Notes: generated from the letters alone by a model not told the origin. Counted from the first letter of the stretch, positions 16,530-25,803 are shown. The stretch is DNA of 64,000 nt from Emticicia aquatilis (GCF_014644295.1 NZ_BMKK01000004.1:186001-250000), one strand, 5' to 3'. Numbers and translations: made by a program.

Positions 16530-17567
16530 ATGTTCAAATATCTCTCAATCATTTTTATAAGTCTATGCTTTAGCTGCCAAAACAAAGCTGTCATTTTTGA
16601 AGATAAGAAACTAAAGGGAGTTTGTTTTGTGGCTCCTCCTCGTGAAATTGAGGCAACTGAATTTGATAATGTAAAAAACATTCACGCCGAATGGGTTGCC
16701 CTTACGCCTTACGGCTTTACTCGTGACGGAAGTCCAGAATTTAGATACAATAAATCATCTGATGGGCATTGGTGGGGCGAATCGCCAAAAGGTGTGAGCG
16801 AATGTGTACGAATGGCCCACGAAAAAGGCTTGAAAGTGATGCTAAAGCCGCACGCTTGGGTACAAAGCAGCACGGGCAGTACTTTCACGGGTGATTTAGA
16901 CTTCAAAACCGAAGCTGAATGGCAAACTTTCGAGAAAAGTTTCGGAGAATATTTGCTCGACTTTGCCAAAGTTGCCGATTCAACCAAAGTTGAAATTTAC
17001 TGTATTGCTACCGAATTTGAGAATTTCGTAGAAAAACGACCTGATTTTTGGCATAAAATCATCAAAGATATAAGAAGCGTTTACAAAGGAAAATTAACCT
17101 ACGCCGAAAACTGGGACTGCTATGATAAAGTGCCATTTTGGGCAGAACTTGATTTTGTGGGAGTTGATGGATATTTCCCATTGGCCGAAGAAAAATCACC
17201 TTCTTTACAAGCTATCAAAAAAGGTTGGGAGAAACACCGCACCGGCCTAGAAAAATTCAGCAGAAAAATCCAAAAACCAATTCTATTTACCGAAATCGGC
17301 TATCAAAGCACTGATTTTACTACCCAAAAGCCTTGGGAATCTTACTCAAAACATCCCGATAATGATGCACTTCAAGCCGATGCTTATAAAGCTTTTTTTG
17401 AAGAAGTTTGGAAAGAAAGCTGGTTGGCAGGCTGTTTTATCTGGAAATGGTTTCCTGACTTAAAAAGAGAAAATGACGAAGGAAGAAAACATAAATTCAG
17501 AGATAAATACACCCCACAAGGCAAAATTGGCGAGGTAGTTTTGAAAGAATATTTTAAGAATAATTAA
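16530..17567 (+). CDS. GH113-like glycoside hydrolase lipoprotein
   Basis: A 345-residue lipoprotein (lipobox CFSC, Cys16) with a TIM-barrel glycosidase domain. The likely acid/base is Glu162 in IATEFENF and the nucleophile Glu255 in ILFTEIGYQS, which fits clan GH-A and most closely the GH113 type, known for beta-mannanases. Other barrel marks are VMLKPHAWV, WVALTPYGF and FVGVDGYFPL. It would act on glycans at the cell envelope; the substrate is not proven. Two further small envelope genes follow on the same strand with gaps of 21 and 4 bases, so this is the first gene of a three-gene operon. Confidence 0.85.
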   Translation: MFKYLSIIFISLCFSCQNKAVIFEDKKLKGVCFVAPPREIEATEFDNVKNIHAEWVALTPYGFTRDGSPEFRYNKSSDGHWWGESPKGVSECVRMAHEKGLKVMLKPHAWVQSSTGSTFTGDLDFKTEAEWQTFEKSFGEYLLDFAKVADSTKVEIYCIATEFENFVEKRPDFWHKIIKDIRSVYKGKLTYAENWDCYDKVPFWAELDFVGVDGYFPLAEEKSPSLQAIKKGWEKHRTGLEKFSRKIQKPILFTEIGYQSTDFTTQKPWESYSKHPDNDALQADAYKAFFEEVWKESWLAGCFIWKWFPDLKRENDEGRKHKFRDKYTPQGKIGEVVLKEYFKNN

Positions 17568-17588
17568 AACCTAACCTGTATTATACCT

Positions 17589-18440
17589 ATGAAAAGCATT
17601 GCTTTCATTTCAATTTTAGCTTTTTCACTTGCCTGTCAATCAAAAAAAGGAACAACACAAAAAGAAGTATCAACTGACACCATAGCGACAGCTACCACTC
17701 AGAATGTCGATAAAACAGAAGAATTTATAACCTTTGGTTTTAGTAACGAAAATGGTGATAAAATTTTAGCTTTTGAGGATGGAATATCACCAAGAGAACT
17801 AACTCAAACTATTGATAAAAATGCAGAAGTAACGCCAATCAAATTCCTAAAAACACAAGCAGGCAATGAGAAGGGCATCAATTTAGTTGCTCAGAATATT
17901 GATAATTGTAAAGGTCAGTTGTTTAGTATGCTAAATGGAGATAAAGTTAATCCCAATGAAACAGTTGTTCTCTTCAACTATAATTTTGCTGTAAATCACA
18001 AACCTGTACTTCTAAAAAAAATAGAAACACCTATTTTGGTTGATGAAAAAATCAAATTACTCATTGCAAAAGATAAAAACCGTAAAGTGAAACAGGCATG
18101 GGAAATTGCCCATTTAGCTGAGCGACAAAAAGCATATTTAGTCATTTTTGAACCTAAAAAAGACAGTGTATTAGCAAGTTTAGTCATCGGTGGTACATCA
18201 TACATATACAGAGACTATCCAGCCAAATACGATGCAGGCTCAACTTGGCGAGTAGATGATGGTGGAGAATTTCCGAATGATGCCATTAAAATCATTGGTG
18301 CATTTATGAATAACAAAAATGAAATCGAAATCATCATCGACTGGGCTGGTGCCGAAGGTGCAAATATAGAATACGCAAAATCCAACAAAAATAAATTTGA
18401 AACCATAAAAGAAGCTTCAAGATATTGGGGAGCAATGTAG
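17589..18440 (+). CDS. hypothetical lipoprotein in glycosidase operon
   Basis: A 283-residue protein with lipobox SLAC (Cys16) after a short hydrophobic signal. No domain is recognised. The C-terminal third has an EIEIIIDWAGAEGANIEYAKS stretch and ends YWGAM. It lies 21 bases after the glycosidase gene and 4 bases before the next gene, so it is translated from the same transcript. Function unknown; the envelope location is inferred from the lipobox. Confidence 0.7.
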   Translation: MKSIAFISILAFSLACQSKKGTTQKEVSTDTIATATTQNVDKTEEFITFGFSNENGDKILAFEDGISPRELTQTIDKNAEVTPIKFLKTQAGNEKGINLVAQNIDNCKGQLFSMLNGDKVNPNETVVLFNYNFAVNHKPVLLKKIETPILVDEKIKLLIAKDKNRKVKQAWEIAHLAERQKAYLVIFEPKKDSVLASLVIGGTSYIYRDYPAKYDAGSTWRVDDGGEFPNDAIKIIGAFMNNKNEIEIIIDWAGAEGANIEYAKSNKNKFETIKEASRYWGAM

Positions 18441-18444
18441 AAAT

Positions 18445-19041
18445 ATGAAGAAAATAATAGTATTTATTAGTTGTTTTATCAGTATAAGTAGTTTTTCACA
18501 ACAAATAGCCACCAAAAACATTGAACCTTCAATTTTACGAAAAATAGTTTCGGATGATGCCATAGTAGATAAGGCACTACAATTTGAAGATAAAAATGGC
18601 AAAAATTATTTAGTTGCCACAACCCTACAAAATAGGTCAGACGAATGGGTGACGAAAGCAATTTTAGTTCAGCACTATGTCGAGAAAAGCAATAAAGAAC
18701 TTTTTTTGCTCCGCCAGATAACGGATAAAGAAGAACACTGTGAATTTGATAACGACATCCAATTGCTGCCAGAGTCGCTCCGAATTACTGATTTGGACAA
18801 AAATAAGTATGCCGAAATCACATTTCTCTACAAATTAGGATGTCGCAGCGATGTTAGTCCAATTGGATTAAAACTAATGGTTATCGAAAATGGCAATAAA
18901 GCCGCTATCAGAGGAAAAACCCTACCTCGAGGATTTGATTTTCCGAAAGAAAAAGTCGCAGATAGCTCATTTAAAAAACTTTCCAAACCAATTCAAGACC
19001 AAGCCAATAAACTTTGGGATAAATTCTCTCCTGAGTTTTGA
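18445..19041 (+). CDS. hypothetical secreted protein, third gene of glycosidase operon
   Basis: A 198-residue protein with a signal peptide (cleavage near SFS-Q). The segment around ITDLDKNKYAEITFLYKLGCRSDVSP resembles a Bacteroidota family annotated as M949_RS01915-type surface polysaccharide biosynthesis protein, but that name rests on little evidence and I recall it without being able to check. It begins 4 bases after the preceding stop and ends before a 15-bp hairpin. Probably periplasmic. Confidence 0.65.
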   Translation: MKKIIVFISCFISISSFSQQIATKNIEPSILRKIVSDDAIVDKALQFEDKNGKNYLVATTLQNRSDEWVTKAILVQHYVEKSNKELFLLRQITDKEEHCEFDNDIQLLPESLRITDLDKNKYAEITFLYKLGCRSDVSPIGLKLMVIENGNKAAIRGKTLPRGFDFPKEKVADSSFKKLSKPIQDQANKLWDKFSPEF

Positions 19042-19063
19042 TTTGACCCGCATAAATTAACAA

Positions 19064-19096
19064 ACGTCGGCAAGGTTTTGAACCTTGCCGACGTTA
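19064..19096 (+). terminator. 15-bp perfect hairpin after glycosidase operon
   Basis: AACGTCGGCAAGGTT, loop TTG, and its exact complement, 23 bases after the stop at 19041, followed by a T-rich stretch. The GGTT-NNN-AACC centre is shared with the hairpins at 9191, 9239 and 43216. Confidence 0.7.
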
Positions 19097-19114
19097 TTTT
19101 GACATTTTTTCCTT

Positions 19115-19122
19115 AATTTTGC
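19115..19122 (+). promoter_or_regulatory. putative -7 promoter element of prfC
   Basis: TAATTTTG (TAnnTTTG), 28 bases ahead of the ATG at 19151. No clear -33 TTTG at normal spacing. Confidence 0.45.
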
Positions 19123-19150
19123 ACTCGTTTTAAAAAATTAAGATTCAAAA

Positions 19151-20746
19151 ATGTCATTTACTGAAGAGTTGCACAAACGCCGTACATTCGCCATCATTGC
19201 CCACCCTGATGCAGGAAAAACCACATTGACTGAAAAACTACTCCTTTTTGGCGGTGCTATTCAGACTGCGGGTGCTGTAAAATCAAATAAAATCAAGAAG
19301 TCAACGACTTCTGACTTTATGGAAATCGAAAAGCAACGTGGTATTTCGGTGGCAACATCGGTTATGACTTTTGAATACCGAGCTTTAAAAATTAATATCC
19401 TTGATACACCTGGTCACAAAGATTTTGCTGAAGATACTTACCGCACGCTAACGGCTGTGGATAGTGTAATTCTGGTAATTGACTGCGTGAAAGGTGTAGA
19501 AGAGCAAACCGAAAGGTTAATGGAGGTTTGCCGAATGCGTAAAACTCCAGTTATCATTTTCGTAAATAAAATGGACCGTGAAGGACAAAATCCATTCGAT
19601 TTATTAGATGAATTGGAGCAAAAATTGAGTTTACGAGTTCGTCCAATCACTTGGCCAGTAAATGGTGGCTCAAATTTCAAAGGGGTGTATCATTTACTCG
19701 AAAAGAAAATGAATCACTTTGCGGTCAATAAAACTCGTTTGGAAGATGATATTGATGTAATTGAGTTAGAATCAGAGGTTTTAGACCAAAAAGTTGGAGC
19801 AAAAGATGCCGCACAATTACGTGAAGATGTGGAGTTGATTGATGGAATCTATGATACTTTCGATAAAGAAGCTTACTTAAAGGGTGATTTAGCTCCTGTG
19901 TTTTTCGGAAGTGCCGTGAGTAATTTTGGTGTGATGGAATTGCTCAATACATTCTGTGATGTTTCGCCACTACCTGTGCATCGCATGACCGACAAACGAA
20001 TGGTTGAACCTGACGAAAATAAATTTAGTGGTTTTGTATTCAAAATTCACGCAAATATTGACCCACGTCACCGTGATAGAATTGCATTCTTACGTATTTG
20101 CAGCGGAGAGTTCAATCGTGGGAAATTCTACAAACACGTACGCCTGAACAAAGAAATGCGTTTTGCCAGTCCATTTGCATTTTTGGCTGATAGAAAAGAC
20201 GTTGTAGAAGATGCTTACCCAGGCGACGTAATTGGTTTATATGACACTGGTACTTTCAAAATTGGTGATACACTTACCGAGGGCGAAGAATTTCAATTTA
20301 CTGGTATTCCGAGTTTCTCTCCTGAGATTTTCAAAGAGGTAATCAACAAAGACCCAATGAAATCGAAGCAGTTGGAGAAAGGTGTGCAGCAATTAACCGA
20401 TGAAGGAGTTGCCCAGTTATTTACGATTCAGCCGGGAAATAGAAAAATTATCGGAACTGTTGGTGAACTTCAATTTGAGGTAATTCAGCACCGTTTATTG
20501 AATGAATATTCGGCAAGTTGCGTTTTTGAAGCTCGTCCGTATTCAAAAGCATGTTGGATAACTTGTGAAGATAAAACCAAATTAGCTGAGTTTATTCGTC
20601 TAAAAAGTAATTTCATTGCTTATGACAAAGATGAAAACCCAGTATTTTTGGCCGAAACTGATTGGATTCTACGAATGAATATTCAGAATAACCCTGATAT
20701 TCAGTTTCATACTACATCTGAGTTTAAAACTGCTTTGCAGTATTAA
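19151..20746 (+). CDS. prfC: peptide chain release factor 3
   Basis: A 531-residue translational GTPase of full family length. G1 is AHPDAGKTT (about residues 17-25), followed by the RF3-specific [14 protein letters not shown]2 region [11 protein letters not shown]3 DTPGHKDF; G4 NKMDREGQ. The C-terminal domain with [13 protein letters not shown] is typical. RF3 releases RF1/RF2 from the ribosome after peptide hydrolysis. It is a single-gene unit, converging on nuoC across a hairpin. Confidence 0.96.
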   Translation: MSFTEELHKRRTFAIIAHPDAGKTTLTEKLLLFGGAIQTAGAVKSNKIKKSTTSDFMEIEKQRGISVATSVMTFEYRALKINILDTPGHKDFAEDTYRTLTAVDSVILVIDCVKGVEEQTERLMEVCRMRKTPVIIFVNKMDREGQNPFDLLDELEQKLSLRVRPITWPVNGGSNFKGVYHLLEKKMNHFAVNKTRLEDDIDVIELESEVLDQKVGAKDAAQLREDVELIDGIYDTFDKEAYLKGDLAPVFFGSAVSNFGVMELLNTFCDVSPLPVHRMTDKRMVEPDENKFSGFVFKIHANIDPRHRDRIAFLRICSGEFNRGKFYKHVRLNKEMRFASPFAFLADRKDVVEDAYPGDVIGLYDTGTFKIGDTLTEGEEFQFTGIPSFSPEIFKEVINKDPMKSKQLEKGVQQLTDEGVAQLFTIQPGNRKIIGTVGELQFEVIQHRLLNEYSASCVFEARPYSKACWITCEDKTKLAEFIRLKSNFIAYDKDENPVFLAETDWILRMNIQNNPDIQFHTTSEFKTALQY

Positions 20747-20768
20747 AAGAGTTTTGAATTCTGAGTTT

Positions 20769-20800
20769 AGAGTTCTGAGTGTACTTAAACTCAGAACTCT
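20769..20800. terminator. hairpin between convergent prfC and nuoC
   Basis: A 12-bp perfect stem beginning AGAGTTCTGAGT with an 8-base loop. It is part of a word-repeat (TTCTGAGTTTAGAGTTCTGAGT-like) and ends just before the nuoC stop. No long T-run. Confidence 0.6.
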
Positions 20801-20801
20801 C

Positions 20802-21302
20802 TCAATACTTCACTTTTATTCCGTGATAGATTTCTTGTTCTTGGTAATCTTTTCGGAGTGGATGCCCTTCCCAGTCAGCTGGTAAAAGTATTCTTCGCAA
20901 ATCGGGGTGCCCGACAAATTCAATTCCAACTAAATCATACGTTTCTCGTTCGTGCCAATCGGCCGTTTTCCAAATAGGTGTCAGCGAATATACTTTTGGT
21001 AATGGCTCCCCATCTTGATTGCGTGGCACTTCCACTTTTAATACAAAACTATGTTCGTAAGGAATAGATGTTAGATGATAGACGACCTCAACAGTTCCGA
21101 CAGTTGGGCCATTATCAATACCTGTAATACAAGCCAAAAAATCGAAATAGAGTTTTGGCTGAACGTGCAGAAACTGGCACACCTCCAGCAAACGTTCGTT
21201 GGGTATTGTTATGCTATGCTGTGGCGAAGTCAAATCTTCTTTCAGAATGATTTCTTCACCAAACATATTGATTATCAATTCTTTAATTTCACTAAAGCTC
21301 AT
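20802..21302 (-). CDS. nuoC: NADH-quinone oxidoreductase subunit C
   Basis: A 166-residue soluble subunit of respiratory complex I (30-kDa subunit family). The diagnostic C-terminal block is intact: ERETYDLVGIEFVGHPDLRR, then RILLPADWEGHPLRKDY. It sits in the peripheral arm near the NuoD-NuoB interface. No other nuo gene lies within the window on either side, so it is separated from the rest of complex I, unlike the compact nuo operons of many bacteria. Confidence 0.94.
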   Translation of the reverse strand: MSFSEIKELIINMFGEEIILKEDLTSPQHSITIPNERLLEVCQFLHVQPKLYFDFLACITGIDNGPTVGTVEVVYHLTSIPYEHSFVLKVEVPRNQDGEPLPKVYSLTPIWKTADWHERETYDLVGIEFVGHPDLRRILLPADWEGHPLRKDYQEQEIYHGIKVKY

Positions 21303-21427
21303 CTCGATTCCTTAAAAAATGTTAATTTAAACAAAAATAGCAGTTTTTGTTCAGAGTATGTTTAAACTATTGCCTTAATATTCGCTCTAATTTGTGTAAG
21401 TGTTCATTATTAAAACAATATACTACA

Positions 21428-21865
21428 ATGAAAAAAGCAATTTTTGTAACACTATTAATGGCTGGTTTGGGCTTTGGAACTTTCGCACAAGATGCAAAAC
21501 CCGCTCACAGAGAAAGACCTCCACACGAAAAAAGAGCTGACAGAAGAGGAGCAAGATTCACCGCCGAAGAACGTGCAGAAGTATATGCCAAACGTATGCA
21601 AAAAAATCTAAACCTTACCGACGAACAGTACAAAAAGGTTTTGGCAATCAACCTCGAACAAGCTAAAAAACAAGAAGAATTACGTGCCGCTCATAAAGCT
21701 GAAATGAAGGCAACTCGTGAAAAAATGAAGGCAAATCATGAAGATTTGAGTAAAAAATATGAGTCGGTACTTAATCCTGAGCAATTAAAGAAATTTAAAG
21801 AAGAACAGGAAAAACGTAAAACTGAAATGCAAGAAGGCCGAAAAGAAAGAAGAGGTAGAAGGTAA
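21428..21865 (+). CDS. secreted basic helical protein (DUF4890/Spy-like)
   Basis: A 145-residue protein with signal peptide (cleavage at TFA-Q). The mature part is highly charged (Arg, Lys, Glu, His) and helical, with the repeat-like LNLTDEQYKKVLAINLEQAK and LNPEQLKKFKEEQEK segments that recall the LTxxQ motifs of Spy/CpxP periplasmic proteins; in Bacteroidota this is the DUF4890 type. I chose ATG 21428 because the signal peptide starts there. It may act as a periplasmic chaperone or stress protein; unproven. Confidence 0.8.
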   Translation: MKKAIFVTLLMAGLGFGTFAQDAKPAHRERPPHEKRADRRGARFTAEERAEVYAKRMQKNLNLTDEQYKKVLAINLEQAKKQEELRAAHKAEMKATREKMKANHEDLSKKYESVLNPEQLKKFKEEQEKRKTEMQEGRKERRGRR

Positions 21866-21886
21866 TTTCGGCAACTAAAAAATATC

Positions 21887-21917
21887 TGGTAGAACGTCCA
21901 AACTGGACGTTCTACCA
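21887..21917. terminator. bidirectional hairpin between DUF4890 gene and pyrB
   Basis: A 14-bp perfect stem (TGGTAGAACGTCCA and complement) with loop AAC, lying between two convergent stops. No clear T-run. Confidence 0.7.
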
Positions 21918-21926
21918 AATTAAATA

Positions 21927-22850
21927 TCAATTTTGTTGAGCCAATAAATAAAGTACGGCCATCCTTACGGCCACTCCGTTTTCTACTTGGTCGAGAATGA
22001 TTGAATGATGCGAATCGGCCGCATCAGATGTTAATTCTACTCCTCTATTGATTGGGCCGGGGTGCATCAATACAATTTCTTTGTTTAATTCATCAAGCAT
22101 TTTTTTGTTGATACCGAAATACAAAGAATATTCTCTCAACGATGGGAAATACTTGATTTGTTGGCGTTCGAGTTGAATTCGTAATACGTTTGCCACATCA
22201 CACCATTGAAGAGCATTTTGAACATTATGCTCAACTTTTACGCCAATTTCTCTAATATATTTTGGCAGAAGCGTATTGGGTCCACAAACCATCACTTCGG
22301 CACCGAGTTTTTGTAGGCAAAAAATATTTGATAATGCTACACGAGAGTGAAGAATATCTCCAATAATAGCAATTTTCTTACCCGCTAAATCTCCGATTTT
22401 TTCTTGCATCGAAAACGCATCAAGTAAAGCTTGCGTTGGGTGTTCGTGCGTGCCATCTCCTGCATTTACGATATTGGCTTTGATGTGTTTCGATAAATAA
22501 TGTGGAGCTCCAGGGCTGCTGTGTCGCATCACGACCATATCGACTTTCATTGCCAAAATGTTATTGACAGTATCGAGCAGAGTTTCACCTTTTTTTACCG
22601 AACTACCTGATGCTGAGAAGTTTACGACATCGGCCGAAAGGCGTTTTTCGGCTAATTCAAAGGAAAGTCGGGTACGGGTAGAATTTTCAAAAAAAACATT
22701 AGCAATCGTAACATCACGCAGAGAAGGAACTTTTTTAATCGGTCGGTTGATAACGTCTTTAAATTCTTTAGCTGTTTCTAAAATCAAATTTATGTCGTTG
22801 GTCGTAAGGTCTTTTATTCCTAGTAGATGCTTTGTACTAATTGATTGCAT
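21927..22850 (-). CDS. pyrB: aspartate carbamoyltransferase catalytic subunit
   Basis: A 307-residue enzyme of full length. The carbamoyl-phosphate site FFENSTRTRLSFE and the HPTQALLDAF segment are intact, as is the aspartate-binding region HPGPINRGVE near the C-terminus. It condenses carbamoyl phosphate and aspartate in pyrimidine synthesis. No pyrI regulatory subunit is adjacent. It lies downstream of aroA on the same strand, but a hairpin at the aroA stop and a -7 motif at 22873 suggest its own transcription. Confidence 0.96.
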   Translation of the reverse strand: MQSISTKHLLGIKDLTTNDINLILETAKEFKDVINRPIKKVPSLRDVTIANVFFENSTRTRLSFELAEKRLSADVVNFSASGSSVKKGETLLDTVNNILAMKVDMVVMRHSSPGAPHYLSKHIKANIVNAGDGTHEHPTQALLDAFSMQEKIGDLAGKKIAIIGDILHSRVALSNIFCLQKLGAEVMVCGPNTLLPKYIREIGVKVEHNVQNALQWCDVANVLRIQLERQQIKYFPSLREYSLYFGINKKMLDELNKEIVLMHPGPINRGVELTSDAADSHHSIILDQVENGVAVRMAVLYLLAQQN

Positions 22851-22872
22851 TGTGTTTTTGTGAAGAGTTTTG

Positions 22873-22880
22873 CAAAGTTA
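22873..22880 (-). promoter_or_regulatory. putative -7 promoter element of pyrB
   Basis: Reads TAACTTTG on the minus strand, 22 bases ahead of the ATG at 22850. Confidence 0.5.
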
Positions 22881-22897
22881 AACAAAAAAGTTTTTAT

Positions 22898-22930
22898 AGT
22901 TTTGACAACTTCTCAAAAGTTGTCAAAACT
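22898..22930 (-). terminator. hairpin overlapping the aroA stop codon
   Basis: A 14-bp perfect stem (AGTTTTGACAACTT and complement) with a 5-base loop. The aroA stop at 22913 lies inside the hairpin loop. A T-rich tail follows on the minus strand. The core GACAACTT is shared with the hairpin at 12221. Confidence 0.72.
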
Positions 22931-24160
22931 GATTATTTTTTGTAAATCAGTCCAAAAACTTGGGTAAGATTTCACTACTACGTTTGGTTCTTCGATTGTC
23001 ACATCTATCATCATTGCCAACGGTGCAAACGCCATCGCCATGCGGTGGTCGTCGTATGTGTGAATGGATAATGGATAATTAACAATTGATAATGGCTGAC
23101 TGCTTTTTACTTTATAAGTTGTATTTTTTTCAACTTCCACCAAATCGCCGCCAAATTTTTTCAATTCGTTTTGAAGTGCCAAAACTCGGTCAGTTTCTTT
23201 GATTTTAAGGCTTTCAATACCTGTAAATGTCGCTTCGATTCCTTTGGCAGCACAAGTTACGGCCACGGTTTGAGCAAGGTCTGGACAATTCGTAAAATCC
23301 CAATTTAAGGTAGTTTCGGCAGGAATTTTAGTCAATAATACGCCATCGGCTGTAAATGTACTTTTCACACCCAAATGACTCATAATATTCACAATATCAC
23401 TATCGCCTTGCAATGAATTCTCTTTCAAGCCAAGTAGTTCGACTTGTGTATTTTCAAACTCAGAAAGTGCTACAATACTATACCAATAACTCGCTCCCGA
23501 CCAATCAGACTCAACTTTATAAGTAGTTGACCGATAAACACTTGGTAATACTTTTATGGTCTTAGCTTCCCAATTAGCATCATAATTTACATCAAAAGCT
23601 TTCATTTGCTCAAGTGTCATTTTGATGTATGGAATGGAACCTAAATCGCAAGTTAGATTGATGGTTAGTCCTTGTGGCAACGTTGGAGCAATCATCAACA
23701 AAGCTGAAATGTATTGACTACTTACATCGCCACGAATCGTCACTTCGCTTGATTTTTGTTCGGCAAAACCTTTAATATGCAAAGGCGGATAGCCTTCTTT
23801 GGCAAGATACTCAATTTCTGCACCGAGCGTACGAAGTGCATCAACCAAAATCCCGATTGGACGTTCGCACATACGTGGCGTGCCAGTCATGATTTTGTTT
23901 TGGTTCGTTGCCGTAAAATAGGCCGTCAAGAAACGCATCGTTGTGCCTGCATCAATCACATCGGCTGTTTGGTCGGTTGATTTCAACAGACGAATCATGG
24001 TTTGTGTATCACGTGCCGTAGAAAGATTCAATAAATTTTCGCTACTGTCTTTTGCTAAAGCATTGATGATTAAAGCTCGATTGCTTTCAGATTTTGAAGA
24101 AGCTAAGGCTATTTTTACGTCGAAAGGGCTGGTGCTTTTACGGAGGAGTATCTTATCCAT
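22913..24160 (-). CDS. aroA: 3-phosphoshikimate 1-carboxyvinyltransferase (EPSP synthase)
   Basis: A 415-residue enzyme of the shikimate pathway, joining shikimate-3-phosphate and PEP. Visible marks: SSKSESNRALI near the start, DAGTTMRFLTAYF, GTPRMCERPIG, and YDDHRMAMAFAP near the C-terminus. I start at ATG 24160 (MDKILLRKSTSPFD). Just before the DDHRMA motif the chain carries PLSIVNYPLSI, encoded by an AT-rich word-repeat (23062-23094) that resembles an intergenic repeat at 46246. The hairpin at the stop codon is also unusual. A -7 motif lies at 24189. Confidence 0.94.
   Translation of the reverse strand: MDKILLRKSTSPFDVKIALASSKSESNRALIINALAKDSSENLLNLSTARDTQTMIRLLKSTDQTADVIDAGTTMRFLTAYFTATNQNKIMTGTPRMCERPIGILVDALRTLGAEIEYLAKEGYPPLHIKGFAEQKSSEVTIRGDVSSQYISALLMIAPTLPQGLTINLTCDLGSIPYIKMTLEQMKAFDVNYDANWEAKTIKVLPSVYRSTTYKVESDWSGASYWYSIVALSEFENTQVELLGLKENSLQGDSDIVNIMSHLGVKSTFTADGVLLTKIPAETTLNWDFTNCPDLAQTVAVTCAAKGIEATFTGIESLKIKETDRVLALQNELKKFGGDLVEVEKNTTYKVKSSQPLSIVNYPLSIHTYDDHRMAMAFAPLAMMIDVTIEEPNVVVKSYPSFWTDLQKIISFDNF
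23062..23094 (-). repeat. translated copy of a dispersed AT-rich word-repeat inside aroA
   Basis: On the minus strand the stretch consists of CCATTATCAATT, then GTTAATTAT, then CCATTATCCATT, an internal near-duplication that encodes PLSI twice. CATTATCAATT also occurs at 46246 in the mnmA leader. Confidence 0.55.
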
Positions 24161-24188
24161 TAATTTGCTTTGGTTCTGTATTCGGTCG

Positions 24189-24196
24189 CAAAGATA
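24189..24196 (-). promoter_or_regulatory. putative -7 promoter element of aroA
   Basis: Reads TATCTTTG on the minus strand, 28 bases ahead of the ATG at 24160. A TTTG lies 23 bases further upstream (24220-24223) and may be the -33 box. Confidence 0.55.
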
Positions 24197-24238
24197 AAAA
24201 TAAACTCGTAAAATGTAGGTCAAAAAAATGCTTTTAAA

Positions 24239-25696
24239 TTAAAGCCAACCTTGTTCGATGGCTATCTTGACCGCCTCGGCTTTACTATTGATGTCGAGTT
24301 TTTGATAAATATTTTTGATGTGCGTTCGCACCGTGTGCGGGCTAATAAACATGGCATCACTTATATCTTGATATGTAAACCCTTTAGCAAAAGCCGTGAT
24401 AATTTCGATTTCTCGTTTCGATAGAATCTCTTTTTTTGAGGCATTTCCTGTTGTAACTGGCTCATTTTCAATATTATTTACAACTGACACAGCAGTCCCG
24501 CTCTTGAATAGATAGTTTTTTACCTTAAAAAACATAGCTATTGAAAGTATCACTAATTCAATCAGAAATCCGAGAAGATATACGTAAGGTTGAACTAACC
24601 ATAAATTAAAAATATGATTGAAGTATTGTGAAATTAAGTATAACAGTATGGCAGGCACAACAGCAATTAAATAAATCATTGATAGATAGTTTTGCCGAAC
24701 GCTCATAAAAACGTTCACAAAAAGCATTAGAATAGAAAAGATGAGAAATCCTCGACCAAACCAACCATAAACTTGCAGGAAAGTATCTGAAACGAATGAC
24801 AACCAGAGAGGAGAAAACACAGCAAATATCAATGAAATGCAAAAGAACGATGCTAAAACACGTAAACTCCGCTCAAAAATTGGCCGATTAGCCAATGAAA
24901 CCTTTGTGAAGGCCATCACAAAAAGTATATTCCAAAATAAAAAACTATAAGTAAAAAGATGAGAGAGGTCGAAAAAGCTGTTTTTTATGAGATTTATGGG
25001 CAGGTATTCATACAAATATCCTTCGAGATGAAAAAAAACCATGATGATTCCTAAAACATAGAATCCATAAAAATGAAAAATCCGCAGCTTTAGGAGTAAG
25101 CCAATTGTAAAATTGATGACTGCAATGAGCGTAAAAACACCAATGATAATTCCCCAAAATAAGTTGACTTTACGGTCGTTTTGCTCAAAACTTTTCTGTG
25201 TCCAAATAATCAGCGGAAATTTATTGGTATTCAAAATGGATTTACCGTGTAGATAAATGGTGTAATGCTGACCAGCTGAAAGTTTTAATGGAAAAACAAA
25301 ATCTCGGTGATGATAAGGCCGAGCATCGACTGAACTTGTTCGACTGAGATGTTCGTATGCTTGAATTATCCGTTTATTGTGAACTAAATAAAAACTTAGG
25401 TCATCGAAAACAGAACTATTTATTTGTAGTAAATACTGATTATCGACCAATGCTTTCACATCAAATTTTAGCCAAGCACTTCTTTTTCCCCATCCAAAAT
25501 TTGGTATATCTATCACTGATTTTTGCCACCACTGAGGTTCAGATTTCAGAATTTCAGTAATATTAATCGAATCAGAAAGGTCTTTTATAGTATATATTAT
25601 CTCACGAATTTCTTTTTTTTCTACTTCTTTTGGAAGCACAACAAAATCTTGCCCGAAGGCAAAAATTGGTAGCCAAAGCAATAGAAAATAACGCAT
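24239..25696 (-). CDS. 7TMR-DISM sensor fused to LuxR-type DNA-binding domain
   Basis: A 485-residue membrane-bound regulator. Order: signal peptide (FAFG-Q), a periplasmic 7TMR-DISMED2-like sensor domain (about residues 25-165), seven hydrophobic segments typical of 7TMR-DISM (about 175-385), a short cytosolic linker and a C-terminal LuxR/GerE helix-turn-helix (LSKREIEIITAFAKG, then SDAMFISPHTVRTHIKNIYQKL). Such one-component proteins sense a periplasmic ligand, often a carbohydrate, and bind DNA while in the membrane. I prefer ATG 25696; ATG 25705 is equally possible. It is divergent from the four-gene cassette starting at 25804, which it may control; this is inferred from position. Confidence 0.85.
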   Translation of the reverse strand: MRYFLLLWLPIFAFGQDFVVLPKEVEKKEIREIIYTIKDLSDSINITEILKSEPQWWQKSVIDIPNFGWGKRSAWLKFDVKALVDNQYLLQINSSVFDDLSFYLVHNKRIIQAYEHLSRTSSVDARPYHHRDFVFPLKLSAGQHYTIYLHGKSILNTNKFPLIIWTQKSFEQNDRKVNLFWGIIIGVFTLIAVINFTIGLLLKLRIFHFYGFYVLGIIMVFFHLEGYLYEYLPINLIKNSFFDLSHLFTYSFLFWNILFVMAFTKVSLANRPIFERSLRVLASFFCISLIFAVFSPLWLSFVSDTFLQVYGWFGRGFLIFSILMLFVNVFMSVRQNYLSMIYLIAVVPAILLYLISQYFNHIFNLWLVQPYVYLLGFLIELVILSIAMFFKVKNYLFKSGTAVSVVNNIENEPVTTGNASKKEILSKREIEIITAFAKGFTYQDISDAMFISPHTVRTHIKNIYQKLDINSKAEAVKIAIEQGWL

Positions 25697-25803
25697 ATAA
25701 AACATTTTTTGGCTCAATTTAAGCAAAATACTACAAATGAGGTATTGAAAGTGATGATATTTTATGGGTGTTTTGTAGCAGTTATTACTTGACGAGGATT
25801 TGT

